This document shows, one piece after another, positions 54,486 through 63,140 of a stretch of DNA of 64,000 nt; position 1 is the first letter of the stretch, and every line of letters begins with the position of its first letter. The notes under the pieces are model-generated. The model worked only from the letters and a program-made list of their open reading frames with translations. It did no database searches and was not told the DNA's origin. Source of the DNA: Bacillota bacterium (GTDB lineage Bacteria; Bacillota; Negativicutes; Sporomusales; Sporomusaceae); NCBI GenBank assembly GCA_017889705.1, contig JAGGAB010000008.1:1-64000 (forward strand). Direction: 5' to 3'. The position numbers and the translations under genes were made by a program.

Positions 54486-54953
54486 ATGAAAAAAATATTT
54501 TTGCTTACCTTTATGTTTATATTTGCGTTCAACGCTGTAAGTTTTGCTGCTGTCAGCGGCTCTAAATCCAAATCGTCCGCTCCCTCTTATAAACCATCTA
54601 CCACTCAAACCTCACCAAGTACCCAAACTACACCTAGCAAAAACAGTTCCACTGAATATAAACCCTCGGCGCCTGCTCAAAGCTATAGTGACAAAGCACC
54701 GGCAGCAGCCGCAAAACCTAATACTCAAACAGCACAGCAGTCAACTGGCAGCAGTTTTCTTCGTAATGCCGGCTTATTTGCCGGCGGCATGTTCTTAGGC
54801 AGCATGCTGGGCAATATGTTTGGCTTTGGACATTCTGGCATGTTTGCCGACATTATAGGCATGTTATTCAATGTTTTGCTACTGGCCGGAATTTTTATGG
54901 CCGGACGTTTTCTCTGGGATAAATTTAAAAACAGAGATAGCAAAAACCGCTAA
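54486..54953 (+). CDS. Secreted or membrane-anchored low-complexity protein
   Basis: A 155-residue protein: signal peptide MKKIFLLTFMFIFAFNAVSFA, a Ser/Thr/Pro/Lys-rich stretch of about 65 residues (SKSSAPSYKPSTTQTSPSTQT), a Gly/Met-rich hydrophobic segment (GLFAGGMFLGSMLGNMFGFG), a second helix (IIGMLFNVLLLAGIFMAGRFLW) and a basic tail. It resembles Tim44-like or small membrane proteins with a disordered extracytoplasmic part. Function unknown. AGGAGG site lies 6 bases upstream, overlapping the previous stop. Confidence 0.75.
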   Translation: MKKIFLLTFMFIFAFNAVSFAAVSGSKSKSSAPSYKPSTTQTSPSTQTTPSKNSSTEYKPSAPAQSYSDKAPAAAAKPNTQTAQQSTGSSFLRNAGLFAGGMFLGSMLGNMFGFGHSGMFADIIGMLFNVLLLAGIFMAGRFLWDKFKNRDSKNR

Positions 54954-54960
54954 CAATAAT

Positions 54961-54997
54961 AAAATGCGAGATGCAAAAGAGCATCTCGCATTTTTTA
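54961..54997 (+). terminator. Terminator after the two-gene unit
   Basis: AAAATGCGAGATGC/GCATCTCGCATTTT stem with a short loop and T-run, 8 bases after the stop. Confidence 0.92.
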
Positions 54998-55103
54998 TTG
55001 TATTTTTTCCGATACCAGGAAGAAATAAGTGACTTTTGGCGATAATTGATTTACAATCATAAGTAACAATTAATTTACTTGAAATAGACAAAAGGAGTTG
55101 TCT

Positions 55104-55475
55104 ATGAAACTACTTTTAGTCGAAGATTCATGCCGCCTTTTGGATGCATTGGCGCATATTCTAAAAAAACACGGCTATATAGTTGACACCGCCTCAGATG
55201 GTGAAATCGGCTGCGATCTGGCGACAACAAACCATTATGATGTTTTGGTTCTGGATCGAATGCTGCCAAAAAAAGACGGCCTCTCCATCATCAAGGAAGT
55301 TCGCAATCGCAATATTACTACGCCGATACTGCTTGTATCGGCACGCGATTCTACCAACGACCAAAGCGATGGATTGTCTGCCGGTGCTGACGATTATTTA
55401 ATTAAACCCTTTACCACCGATGAATTGCTCGCGCGCCTCCGCAAACTTATCCACAGTCCCCCCCAAGTGCAGTAG
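55104..55475 (+). CDS. Stand-alone response-regulator receiver domain
   Basis: A 123-residue receiver: acidic pair VEDS near residue 6, phospho-Asp in VLVLDRMLPKKDG, VSARDS and KPFTTDELLARLRKL. The sequence looks like the receiver half of an OmpR-type regulator, but it ends right after with IHSPPQVQ and no DNA-binding domain follows in any frame that I can see. No kinase gene is adjacent. AAGGAG sets the ATG at 55104. Confidence 0.85.
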   Translation: MKLLLVEDSCRLLDALAHILKKHGYIVDTASDGEIGCDLATTNHYDVLVLDRMLPKKDGLSIIKEVRNRNITTPILLVSARDSTNDQSDGLSAGADDYLIKPFTTDELLARLRKLIHSPPQVQ

Positions 55476-55537
55476 CGCAAGTAATTCTCTGCCGGTAAAA
55501 CATAATGAGCTTTGAAGGAAATCATTTGCCGCCTTCA

Positions 55538-55576
55538 AATAAAACAGACGCTGGAATGTACAGCGTCTGTTTTATT
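55538..55576. terminator. Bidirectional terminator
   Basis: A perfect 16-base stem AATAAAACAGACGCTG/complement with a 7-base loop lies between the receiver gene and the convergent glycosyltransferase gene. Confidence 0.88.
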
Positions 55577-55598
55577 GCTATAGCAACCCCTTGTGCGT

Positions 55599-56636
55599 TC
55601 ATAGCTGCAGCACCTGATATACTCGTTCTACAACGGTCTCCGGGCGAACACAGCTCATACACGCATTCTTTGCCGTATGGCATTTTGTCTTATGACAAAA
55701 CGAACATGGCTGCTCAGCAACGGCAAAAGCATGTTTACTACCAGGCGGCGTATACATAGCAGGATTAGTTGGACCAAAGACAGTCACTGTCGGCGTATCT
55801 AAAGCAGCAGCCATGTAAAGGGGACCGGTATCGCCGGCAATAACTACTGTCGCTTGTTCAAGCAGTGCTGCCATTTCCAAAAGACTGGTTTTGCCAATTG
55901 TGTTGATTACCGGTACGCCGGCCTTATCTGCTATTTCTTGTCCCATGGCCTGCTCGCGCTTGCTGCCACATAACATAATTTTAAAATTCGGCACCAGCAG
56001 TCTTGCTGTTTCTGCAAAAAGTTCGGGCGGCCAATTTTTAGTTTTCCAGGTTGTCCCCGGAACTAAAATAGCCAGTTTGTCTTGCTCACTTACCTTGGCC
56101 TCAGCCAAACAGCCTTTCGCATATTGCTTAGCTACTATCGGCACAGTAAGCGTCATCTGACGGCTTACAGGCGTAATCCCGAGTGGCACCAATACGCCAA
56201 GATATCTGTCGATAATATGCTTACCCAAAGCAGGCGCTGTCTCGGTCATAAATAATGGATTTAGCTCTCTGGCATCCTTAAGGCCCACTCGGCGGCAAGT
56301 CTTGGCCTGCCTGGCAATCATGCCGGTAAGAAACAGGCCTTGAATATCCAGCACTGCATCATAGGTTGTAGCTGCCAGGTCTGTCTGCAGTTGGCGCCAC
56401 ATCTGGTAGGCCTGAGTAAACTCATAAGCTCGCAGATGCTTTTCAAAACGCTCCCGCGACCAGATCAGCAACTCGTCAATATGAGGGTTATCTGTTAATA
56501 AATCGGCACAGACCTCACCAACAAGCCAAGTAACTTTGCAATTCGGCCAGGCTGCTTTTAGCGCTTGCGCTACCGGCGTACAATGAATGACATCGCCGAT
56601 GGAGCTAAGCCTAATGATTAATATTTCTTTACTCAC
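55599..56636 (-). CDS. Glycosyltransferase family 9 (heptosyltransferase-like)
   Basis: A 345-residue GT9 protein. The N-terminal ILIIRLSSIGDVIHCTPVAQALK and the C-terminal VIAGDTGPLYMAAALDTPTVTVFGPTNP are family hallmarks. GT9 enzymes add heptose to LPS core in the cytoplasm, so this supports an outer membrane with LPS. A C-terminal Cys group (CSFCHKTKCHTAKNACMSC) is present, as in some members. GTG start. topB lies 35 bases upstream on the same strand. Confidence 0.9.
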   Translation of the reverse strand: MSKEILIIRLSSIGDVIHCTPVAQALKAAWPNCKVTWLVGEVCADLLTDNPHIDELLIWSRERFEKHLRAYEFTQAYQMWRQLQTDLAATTYDAVLDIQGLFLTGMIARQAKTCRRVGLKDARELNPLFMTETAPALGKHIIDRYLGVLVPLGITPVSRQMTLTVPIVAKQYAKGCLAEAKVSEQDKLAILVPGTTWKTKNWPPELFAETARLLVPNFKIMLCGSKREQAMGQEIADKAGVPVINTIGKTSLLEMAALLEQATVVIAGDTGPLYMAAALDTPTVTVFGPTNPAMYTPPGSKHAFAVAEQPCSFCHKTKCHTAKNACMSCVRPETVVERVYQVLQL

Positions 56637-56671
56637 AAAATTCCCTGCCTTTACCTCTGCAACTGTCGCAA

Positions 56672-58864
56672 TTACTTTTGCAGCTTAATTTTAGCAAGCG
56701 CTTCCGCAAGGGCACTGTTGAAAGGCTGGTCATCGGTCTGTTGCTGCTGGTTTAGATACCGCGACACCTCTTTCTTAGAAACCTTGGTGTCACCTTCTTT
56801 TTTCTTGCGGTCATTAAAAGTTGTCAACTTCTCCCGGTAGCCACAAGCACAGGTAAAGGAACGCGCATCACCTTCGCCCCGCAGCTCAAGTTTCTTATGA
56901 CAGTTCGGACAACGGGCATTTGTCGTCATAGAAACATTTTTCCGGTATCCACATTCACGATCCTGACAAACCAGTACTTTCCCGCGCTTACCGTTAACAT
57001 CAAGCAGGTACTTGCCACATTCCGGGCAGCGGGTGCGGGTGATATTATCATGCCTGAACTGTTCCTGACTGTTCTTTATCTCAATAATAATCGATTTTGT
57101 GTAATCTCTTATTTCTGCAATAAAGGCTTGTTTTTGCAGTTTTCCTTTGGCAATAGCGCTTAACTTTTGTTCCCATTCGGCAGTTAAAGCTGGCGATTTT
57201 AGGTCTGCCGGTGCCAACTCCAAAAGCTGCTTGCCTTTAGCCGTAATAAAAATGTCTTTGCCTTTTTTCTCAATGACAAAACTACTGAAGAGTTTTTCAA
57301 TAATATCGGCTCTGGTGGCAACTGTCCCTAGGCCCCCTGTTTCGCCAATGATTTGTTTAAGCGCCTGCTTTTCACCAGCCATATATTTTGCCGGATTTTC
57401 CATAGCTGATAATAAGGTGGCTTCATTAAAAGGAGCCGGCGGCTTAGTCTGTCCCTTGGTTTGCGCAATAGCCGCAATCTGCAGACTATCGCCCTGGTTC
57501 AGGCTGGGCAACATTTGTTCCACAATATCGTCAGCTTCTTCATCATCCTGATGATTGTTATACAGCTCTTTCCAACCAAGCGACTGTATAGTCTTACCTT
57601 TGGCCACAAAGTTTTCACCGCCGATTTGCGCCAAAACCGTTGTCTGCTCGTACTCAAACGGCGGACACAGCACAGCCAGAAAACGCCTCACAACCAGGTC
57701 ATAAATCTTTCTTTCCTTTTCACTTAACGAACTGAGCACCACAGCCTGCTCGGTAGGAATTATGGCATGATGGTCAGATACTTTGCTATTATCAACAAAA
57801 TGACTATTACCCTTAATTGGATTTTTTACTATTTGCAGGATCTGCTTCGAGTACAGTCCGGTGTCACAAGCCTTTACCCGATCCTTCAAGGTCTCCACAA
57901 TATCACTGGAAATATACCGCGAATCAGTGCGCGGATAAGTCAGGGCTTTGTGGGTTTCGTACAGCTTCTGCATAATGGACAGCGTTTCTTTGGCGGAAAA
58001 ACCAAAAATTTTATTGGCATCACGCTGCAGCTCGGTCAAATCATAGAGCGCCGGTGAAAAGTTCTTTTTGCTTACCTTGTGTACCCCAATAATCTCGGCC
58101 TTTTTGCCTGTTACCGTCGTTATTATTTTGTCACAGCGTTCTTTGTCAAACAACCGGCTTTCTTTTGTCTTATTGTCTTGCCAGGTTAATGTAAACCGCC
58201 CGGCATTTGCCGTAATACCATAATAGGTTTGCGGCTGAAAATTCCGTATCTCAACTTCTCTGGCTGCAATAATAGCTAACGTCGGCGTCTGTACCCGCCC
58301 ACAGGATAATTGCGCGTTATATTTGGTGGTAAGCGCCCGGGTAGCATTAATGCCTACAAGCCAGTCGGATTCCGAACGGGCAACTGCCGAGGCATACAGA
58401 TTTTCGTACTCTTTGCCGGGTTTAAGCTTGTTGAAGCCCTCACGGATGGCTTTGTCGGTCACTGACGATATCCAAAGCCGTTTTACCGGTTTATGGATAT
58501 GGGCTTTCTCCAGTATCCATCGGGCAACAAGCTCTCCTTCCCGTCCGGCATCTGTTGCAATAACCACTTCACTGACATCACTACGGCTTAACTGTTCTTT
58601 AACAGCCTGAAACTGCTTGCCTGTCTGCTTTATGATCACAAGCTTAAGTTCTTTGGGCAGCATGGGTAGATCCTCGAGCCGCCAGGCTTTATAATTATCA
58701 TTATAGGCTTCCGGATCAGCCAGTGTCACCAAATGCCCCAAGGCCCAGGTAACAATGTATTTGGGACCTTCCAAATATCCGTTGCCTTTGCTGTTACAAT
58801 TCAATACCCTAGCTAAATCCCTGCCAACAGAAGGTTTTTCAGCCAGCACAACTATTTTACTCAT
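56672..58864 (-). CDS. topB: DNA topoisomerase III
   Basis: Type IA topoisomerase of 730 residues. N-terminal Toprim domain (IVVLAEKPSVGRDLARVL, VIATDAGREGELVARWI), the cleavage-site Tyr in ALTYPRTDSRYI, and two C-terminal zinc ribbons (CPECGKYLLDVNGKRGKVLVCQDRECGY; CPNCHKKLELRGEGDARSFTCACGY). It decatenates DNA by passing single strands. ATG at 58864 with GTGAGG is preferred to the track start four codons upstream. Confidence 0.93.
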   Translation of the reverse strand: MSKIVVLAEKPSVGRDLARVLNCNSKGNGYLEGPKYIVTWALGHLVTLADPEAYNDNYKAWRLEDLPMLPKELKLVIIKQTGKQFQAVKEQLSRSDVSEVVIATDAGREGELVARWILEKAHIHKPVKRLWISSVTDKAIREGFNKLKPGKEYENLYASAVARSESDWLVGINATRALTTKYNAQLSCGRVQTPTLAIIAAREVEIRNFQPQTYYGITANAGRFTLTWQDNKTKESRLFDKERCDKIITTVTGKKAEIIGVHKVSKKNFSPALYDLTELQRDANKIFGFSAKETLSIMQKLYETHKALTYPRTDSRYISSDIVETLKDRVKACDTGLYSKQILQIVKNPIKGNSHFVDNSKVSDHHAIIPTEQAVVLSSLSEKERKIYDLVVRRFLAVLCPPFEYEQTTVLAQIGGENFVAKGKTIQSLGWKELYNNHQDDEEADDIVEQMLPSLNQGDSLQIAAIAQTKGQTKPPAPFNEATLLSAMENPAKYMAGEKQALKQIIGETGGLGTVATRADIIEKLFSSFVIEKKGKDIFITAKGKQLLELAPADLKSPALTAEWEQKLSAIAKGKLQKQAFIAEIRDYTKSIIIEIKNSQEQFRHDNITRTRCPECGKYLLDVNGKRGKVLVCQDRECGYRKNVSMTTNARCPNCHKKLELRGEGDARSFTCACGYREKLTTFNDRKKKEGDTKVSKKEVSRYLNQQQQTDDQPFNSALAEALAKIKLQK

Positions 58865-58941
58865 AATTAACCTCACAAAAAAATTATCCAGCTATTATTA
58901 TACCCGCAATTTGCCAAATTTCCAACTTTCTCCGACACAGA

Positions 58942-58976
58942 GAAAACTGCCGAGGAAAAAATCCCCGGCAGTTTTC
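58942..58976 (-). terminator. Terminator after the thioredoxin-like ferredoxin gene
   Basis: GAAAACTGCCG/CGGCAGTTTTC stem with further partial pairing inside, 27 bases after the ferredoxin stop on the minus strand. The T-run is only four long. Confidence 0.75.
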
Positions 58977-59002
58977 AATCTGTAAAACAACTTAGCTTCC
59001 TA

Positions 59003-59311
59003 TTATATTACCAAACGTGCCACCGGCACGCCGCCTTCGATATGTTCTTCCATGATGGCTTCGACATCATCAGGCGTTACTGAGCCATACCAAATATTAT
59101 CCGGATAAACAACAACAATGGGTCCCTTGTCACAAATTCCGAAACAACCGGTGTTTGTCACAAAAACTTCTCCGCCTAATTCGCGTTCCTCAATCTCCTC
59201 CATAAAATTTGCAACAATTTCCACGCCGTCTTTGGTGTGGCAATGTCCTTTTTGCTGGCCGGTAGGCCGGGAACTTGTACAGACAAAAATATGATGTTTA
59301 GGCTTGTTCAC
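59003..59311 (-). CDS. Thioredoxin-like [2Fe-2S] ferredoxin
   Basis: A 102-residue protein with the Shethna-type pattern: Cys11, Cys24 (GHCHTKDG), Cys56 and Cys60 (TGCFGICDKGP), then VVVYPDNIWYGSVTPDDVEAIMEEHI. This matches the thioredoxin-fold [2Fe-2S] ferredoxins related to NuoE and hydrogenase HndA/HydC domains. It stands alone here, so its electron partner is unknown. AAAGGAGG precedes the ATG. Confidence 0.9.
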   Translation of the reverse strand: MNKPKHHIFVCTSSRPTGQQKGHCHTKDGVEIVANFMEEIEERELGGEVFVTNTGCFGICDKGPIVVVYPDNIWYGSVTPDDVEAIMEEHIEGGVPVARLVI

Positions 59312-59337
59312 AGTGTAGTCCTCCTTTTATTTTATAT

Positions 59338-59378
59338 ATAAAAAGCCGCTGACCCAAACTAGTTGGGCAGCGACTTCC
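59338..59378 (-). terminator. Terminator after the Tat-exported protein gene
   Basis: AGTCGCTGCCCA/TGGGTCAGCGGCT stem with a short loop is followed by TTTTTATATAT on the minus strand, 75 bases after the stop. Confidence 0.85.
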
Positions 59379-59452
59379 ACGTCACAAAAACTATTATATT
59401 ATTTATTTAGTATATGCAACTTTAATCAGCTTGTCAAGCCAATATGCGTAAT

Positions 59453-60604
59453 TTATTTAGGCACAGAAATTAGACTATGTACGGTTTCCCGTACAGCTTT
59501 TTCGCCATGGCTGGCATGAATATTCTGGATACCAATCATGCTTACCTGCGAGAAAATATAATTCCGGAAAGAATAGAAAGCCTTGCCTTTGTTGTCACTT
59601 ATACCATAATCTGCTTTAGCAATATTCTCAATGACCGGAATAGTCCACTTGGCTGCAGGAACACTGACAATCCAGTCATGGTCGCCAAGATACACAAGAA
59701 ATGGCTCTATGGCACGCGGCAGCTTCACAGTATCACCGTTATCAGCCAGCAATCCTTTTTCTATTGGATCTTTACCGGCAATAATAGCAGCTGCTTTAAT
59801 ATATTTTACCAACTTGGCTTCATCGTCCGGTGTACCGGCATTATCATGCGCACTAGCCTGGGCCACAATCACATTTGCCGGTAATCCACGGTAGATAGAT
59901 TCTGCAATGCCTAAAATATGATGAGCTCCAGTGCCGGCAATCTGAAACTCAGGCAAGGAACTGGCATCCGGTTTCCATTGAAAAACCCAGGGTTTATGTA
60001 AGTCATGCAGCAATTGGCCTGCCAAAACAACATCACGGTCAAGCTGTATAGCATTGCTGTCCGAATATCCCTGATATAATCCCATTGAAGATCTAACATT
60101 AAGCGCAGTATGAGTCGCTAATCCGCCCGGATAAGAATGGTGGCTCATATAACCGCTTCCGGCAGTTGCTTCGAAATTTTGCGGTTTAGCGCCATTTGAC
60201 GGAATAGGAGGCAATACCTCCTCTGCTGTCACCGTATCTTTTAGCAAACCCTTCGCTATTAGTTTTGCTCGCAGTTCTTCTCTCGCACTTAGGCTAATAT
60301 ATTGCTGGCCTACTTTAGGTACTGGGTTTGTCAGAATCTCAGTAACATTTGCACGCAGCTTGGCATCATTAAGCGTTTTGGCAGAATCAAGAACAAATTT
60401 ATAGGCATCTTGCACGATTGCAGACCGCTTAGCCATATCATCGGGAGTTAATTTTTTACATTCAACTAGCGATATTGCCGCACCTTTTTTTAACGCTTTG
60501 GCCGAAACCGGCGCCGCCGGCATAGCTGCCAGCATTGTCAGCGCAGCAGCCGCACCGGCAGAAAACTTGAGAAAATCTCGACGTGAAAAATCTTTTTCTT
60601 CCAT
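59453..60604 (-). CDS. Tat-exported HD-domain-like protein
   Basis: A 383-residue protein. The twin-arginine signal SRRDFLKFSAGAAAALTMLAAMPAAPVSA lies at residues about 7-36. The mature part has HD-domain-like features: HHSYPGGLATHTALNV, AGQLLHDLHKP (an HD pair replaced by HD-L-H) and GAHHILGIAESIYRGLP, as in metal-dependent phosphohydrolases. It would fold with its metal in the cytoplasm and go out through the Tat pore. The track start is 12 codons early; ATG at 60604 has GAGGTG. The substrate is unknown. Confidence 0.75.
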   Translation of the reverse strand: MEEKDFSRRDFLKFSAGAAAALTMLAAMPAAPVSAKALKKGAAISLVECKKLTPDDMAKRSAIVQDAYKFVLDSAKTLNDAKLRANVTEILTNPVPKVGQQYISLSAREELRAKLIAKGLLKDTVTAEEVLPPIPSNGAKPQNFEATAGSGYMSHHSYPGGLATHTALNVRSSMGLYQGYSDSNAIQLDRDVVLAGQLLHDLHKPWVFQWKPDASSLPEFQIAGTGAHHILGIAESIYRGLPANVIVAQASAHDNAGTPDDEAKLVKYIKAAAIIAGKDPIEKGLLADNGDTVKLPRAIEPFLVYLGDHDWIVSVPAAKWTIPVIENIAKADYGISDNKGKAFYSFRNYIFSQVSMIGIQNIHASHGEKAVRETVHSLISVPK

Positions 60605-60845
60605 ATTCAACACCTCATATACGCCCCTTTTCACTATCAAATATCTAGTATTATCTTAGGAAATATTTATCGAATAGTTGTTAACAGAAAGTAAAATTTT
60701 TGTAAAATTTCCATCTTCCGCCTTGAGTCTTGTAAACTTCTAAAAAAAACACAATAACTTCTACAAAAATACAATAACGCCTGATAGAAATTTCAGATTA
60801 TGATTAAGATACTATTGTAAACTTTGTGTAAACGGGAGGCAAGTT

Positions 60846-62252
60846 ATGAAACCTTTTATGGATGAAAACTTTTTGTTGACCACCAAAACAGCTGAAACCT
60901 TGTACCATGATTATGCGAAAAATATGCCGATATTTGATTATCATTGCCATTTAAACCCCAAAGAAATAGCCGAAAATAAGCAATATCGCAATATTACCGA
61001 AGTTTGGCTGGGCGGCGACCATTATAAATGGCGGGCCTTGCGCAGCAATGGCATTGATGAACGCTACATAACCGGTGATGCCCCTGACAAAGAAAAATTT
61101 ATGAAATGGGCGGAAACTATGCCCCAATGTCTGGGAAACCCTCTTTTCCACTGGACTCATTTAGAATTAAAAGCCTACTTTGGCATTGATAAAGTGTTGT
61201 CTCCGGCAACTGCTGAAGAAATCTGGGAGAAATGCAATGCTTTACTTGCTAAGGATGAATTTAGCGCCCGTGGTTTAATTGAACGCTCTAATGTCAAAGT
61301 CATCTGCACAACCGATGATCCTATAGACTCTTTGGAACATCATATTGCCTTGGCCAAAGATGCTTCCTTCAAGACAAAAGTATTGCCGGCATTCCGTCCT
61401 GATAAAAGCTTCAATATTGAAAAACCAGGCTTTGTTGAATGGGTTGCTCAATTAGCGCAAGTATCGGGTACTGCTATCAAAGGTTTGGAAACTTTTAAAA
61501 CAGCTTTAAAGGCGCGGGTTGAATTTTTTCATCAGGTTGGCTGCCGCCTTTCCGACCATGCCTTAGACCCCATCATATTTGCCGCCGGAACCGAAGCCGA
61601 GGCCGATGCTGTTCTCCAAAAGGCTCTTAGCGGCCAAACACTCACTGATAATGAAGTGGCTGTATTTAAAACCAATATCCTCTTGTTCTTAGGCAGACAA
61701 TATGCACGCCTCGCCTGGACGATGCAACTGCATATGGGCACAATTAGAAATGTAAATTCCCGTATGCTTAAAAACTTAGGTCCTGATACCGGCTTTGATG
61801 CCATCGCCGATTACACACTTGCCGAATCGTTGGCTAAATTCCTTGATGCTTTAGATTCCACTGATGAACTGCCTAAAACCATTCTTTATTGCTTAAATCC
61901 CCGCGATAATGAACTCTTAGGCACCATTATCGGTTGTTTCCAAGGCAGCGGCATTCCCGGAAAAATACAGTTTGGCTCAGGCTGGTGGTTTAACGACCAA
62001 AAAGACGGCATGATTAAGCAACTGGTAGCCTTGGCTAATCTTGGACTCTTAAGCCGTTTTGTCGGTATGCTGACAGACTCCCGCAGCTTCCTTTCCTACA
62101 CTCGTCACGAATACTTCCGTCGCATTCTCTGCAACCTGATCGGCGAATGGGTGGAAAACGGCGAGTTCCCCAATGACATTCCCTTATTAGGCAGCATTGT
62201 ACAAAATATCTGCTTTACTAATGCCAATAATTATTTTGGTATTGAAAACTAA
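60846..62252 (+). CDS. uxaC: Glucuronate isomerase (uronate isomerase)
   Basis: A 468-residue amidohydrolase-fold uronate isomerase converting D-glucuronate to D-fructuronate or D-galacturonate to D-tagaturonate. N-terminal [17 protein letters not shown] carries the metal-site H-x-H, and [25 protein letters not shown] and [18 protein letters not shown] are conserved. GGGAGG precedes the ATG. The other uronate genes are not here. The 240-base divergent gap upstream contains ACAATAAC direct repeats that could be regulator sites. Confidence 0.95.
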   Translation: MKPFMDENFLLTTKTAETLYHDYAKNMPIFDYHCHLNPKEIAENKQYRNITEVWLGGDHYKWRALRSNGIDERYITGDAPDKEKFMKWAETMPQCLGNPLFHWTHLELKAYFGIDKVLSPATAEEIWEKCNALLAKDEFSARGLIERSNVKVICTTDDPIDSLEHHIALAKDASFKTKVLPAFRPDKSFNIEKPGFVEWVAQLAQVSGTAIKGLETFKTALKARVEFFHQVGCRLSDHALDPIIFAAGTEAEADAVLQKALSGQTLTDNEVAVFKTNILLFLGRQYARLAWTMQLHMGTIRNVNSRMLKNLGPDTGFDAIADYTLAESLAKFLDALDSTDELPKTILYCLNPRDNELLGTIIGCFQGSGIPGKIQFGSGWWFNDQKDGMIKQLVALANLGLLSRFVGMLTDSRSFLSYTRHEYFRRILCNLIGEWVENGEFPNDIPLLGSIVQNICFTNANNYFGIEN

Positions 62253-62267
62253 AAATAAAGTATTGAT

Positions 62268-62300
62268 AACAGCCTTAGTTCAAAATGAACTAAGGCTGTT
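62268..62300 (+). terminator. Terminator after uxaC
   Basis: A 14-base stem AACAGCCTTAGTTC/complement with a 5-base loop and T-rich tail, 15 bases after the stop. Confidence 0.9.
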
Positions 62301-62426
62301 TGTTTGCTTTTATTGATGGCGCTTCATAGTACTATAGGTTCCGATCATGCTTGTCTGGCATTAATCCTGGCAAGCAATTCGTGCTATAATTTAGATATAT
62401 TATCATTTAGATCGGAGGAAGTTTTT

Positions 62427-63050
62427 TTGTCATATACTATTGAACTAATACCCCGCCAAGAGCAAACCACCAGCAAGTGGTCTGGCGGCACAACCACACA
62501 AATTGCTATTTTCCCAAAACAGGCTGTTTATGCTGAGCGCAATTTTACCTGGCGTATCAGCTCAGCCTGTGTGGATGTAGAGCAATCAGAGTTTACTTCT
62601 TTACCGGGGATTTGGCGCCTAATCATGGTGCTTGACGGCGAAATGCGGCTTGAACATACCGGTCATCACAGCAGCCATTTGAAAGCCTTTGAGCAAGACA
62701 GCTTTAGCGGTGATTGGACAACCACAAGTTTTGGGAAAGTACGTGACTTTAATGTAATGCTGGCAAACGGTTCAACAGGAACATTAACTGCCCATAGACT
62801 GTCACCACAAGCATCCCTTTCCTTAACCGCACCAACTGCTGAGTCTGAATATTCCCCTCAAACAACTTCAGCTTTTTATTGTGTTGACGAAATAGTAACT
62901 GTTACAATTGCCAATGAAGAATACCAACTGGCCACCGGCGATATGCTGCTACTGACTAGTAGGCAACCGGCATCTCCTCTGGCCATCAGGCTGCGTAATA
63001 CCACCAATACTCCTATTCATATTGTCAAAGCCGATATTAACTACCGATAA
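62427..63050 (+). CDS. HutD/Ves family protein
   Basis: A 207-residue cupin-like protein. The N-terminal block TSKWSGGTTTQIAIFPKQAVYAERNFTWRISSACV is typical of HutD/Ves, and GSTGTLTAHRL and LATGDMLLLTS continue the fold. Family members are tied to histidine use or have no fixed role. The track start is 41 codons early; TTG at 62427 with GGAGGAA 8 bases upstream is the best start. It follows uxaC but is probably separately transcribed. Confidence 0.85.
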   Translation: MSYTIELIPRQEQTTSKWSGGTTTQIAIFPKQAVYAERNFTWRISSACVDVEQSEFTSLPGIWRLIMVLDGEMRLEHTGHHSSHLKAFEQDSFSGDWTTTSFGKVRDFNVMLANGSTGTLTAHRLSPQASLSLTAPTAESEYSPQTTSAFYCVDEIVTVTIANEEYQLATGDMLLLTSRQPASPLAIRLRNTTNTPIHIVKADINYR

Positions 63051-63065
63051 TATAAAGACAACGCA

Positions 63066-63107
63066 AAAGTGGGTCTGTCTCAACATTCATTGAGGCAGAC
63101 CCACTTT
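63066..63107. terminator. Bidirectional terminator
   Basis: An 18-base stem AAAGTGGGTCTGTCTCAA/complement with one wobble pair and a 5-base loop lies between the convergent hutD and PFOR genes. Confidence 0.85.
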
Positions 63108-63140
63108 ACATGATTCTTTACAGGTAAGACTTAAGCCAGC

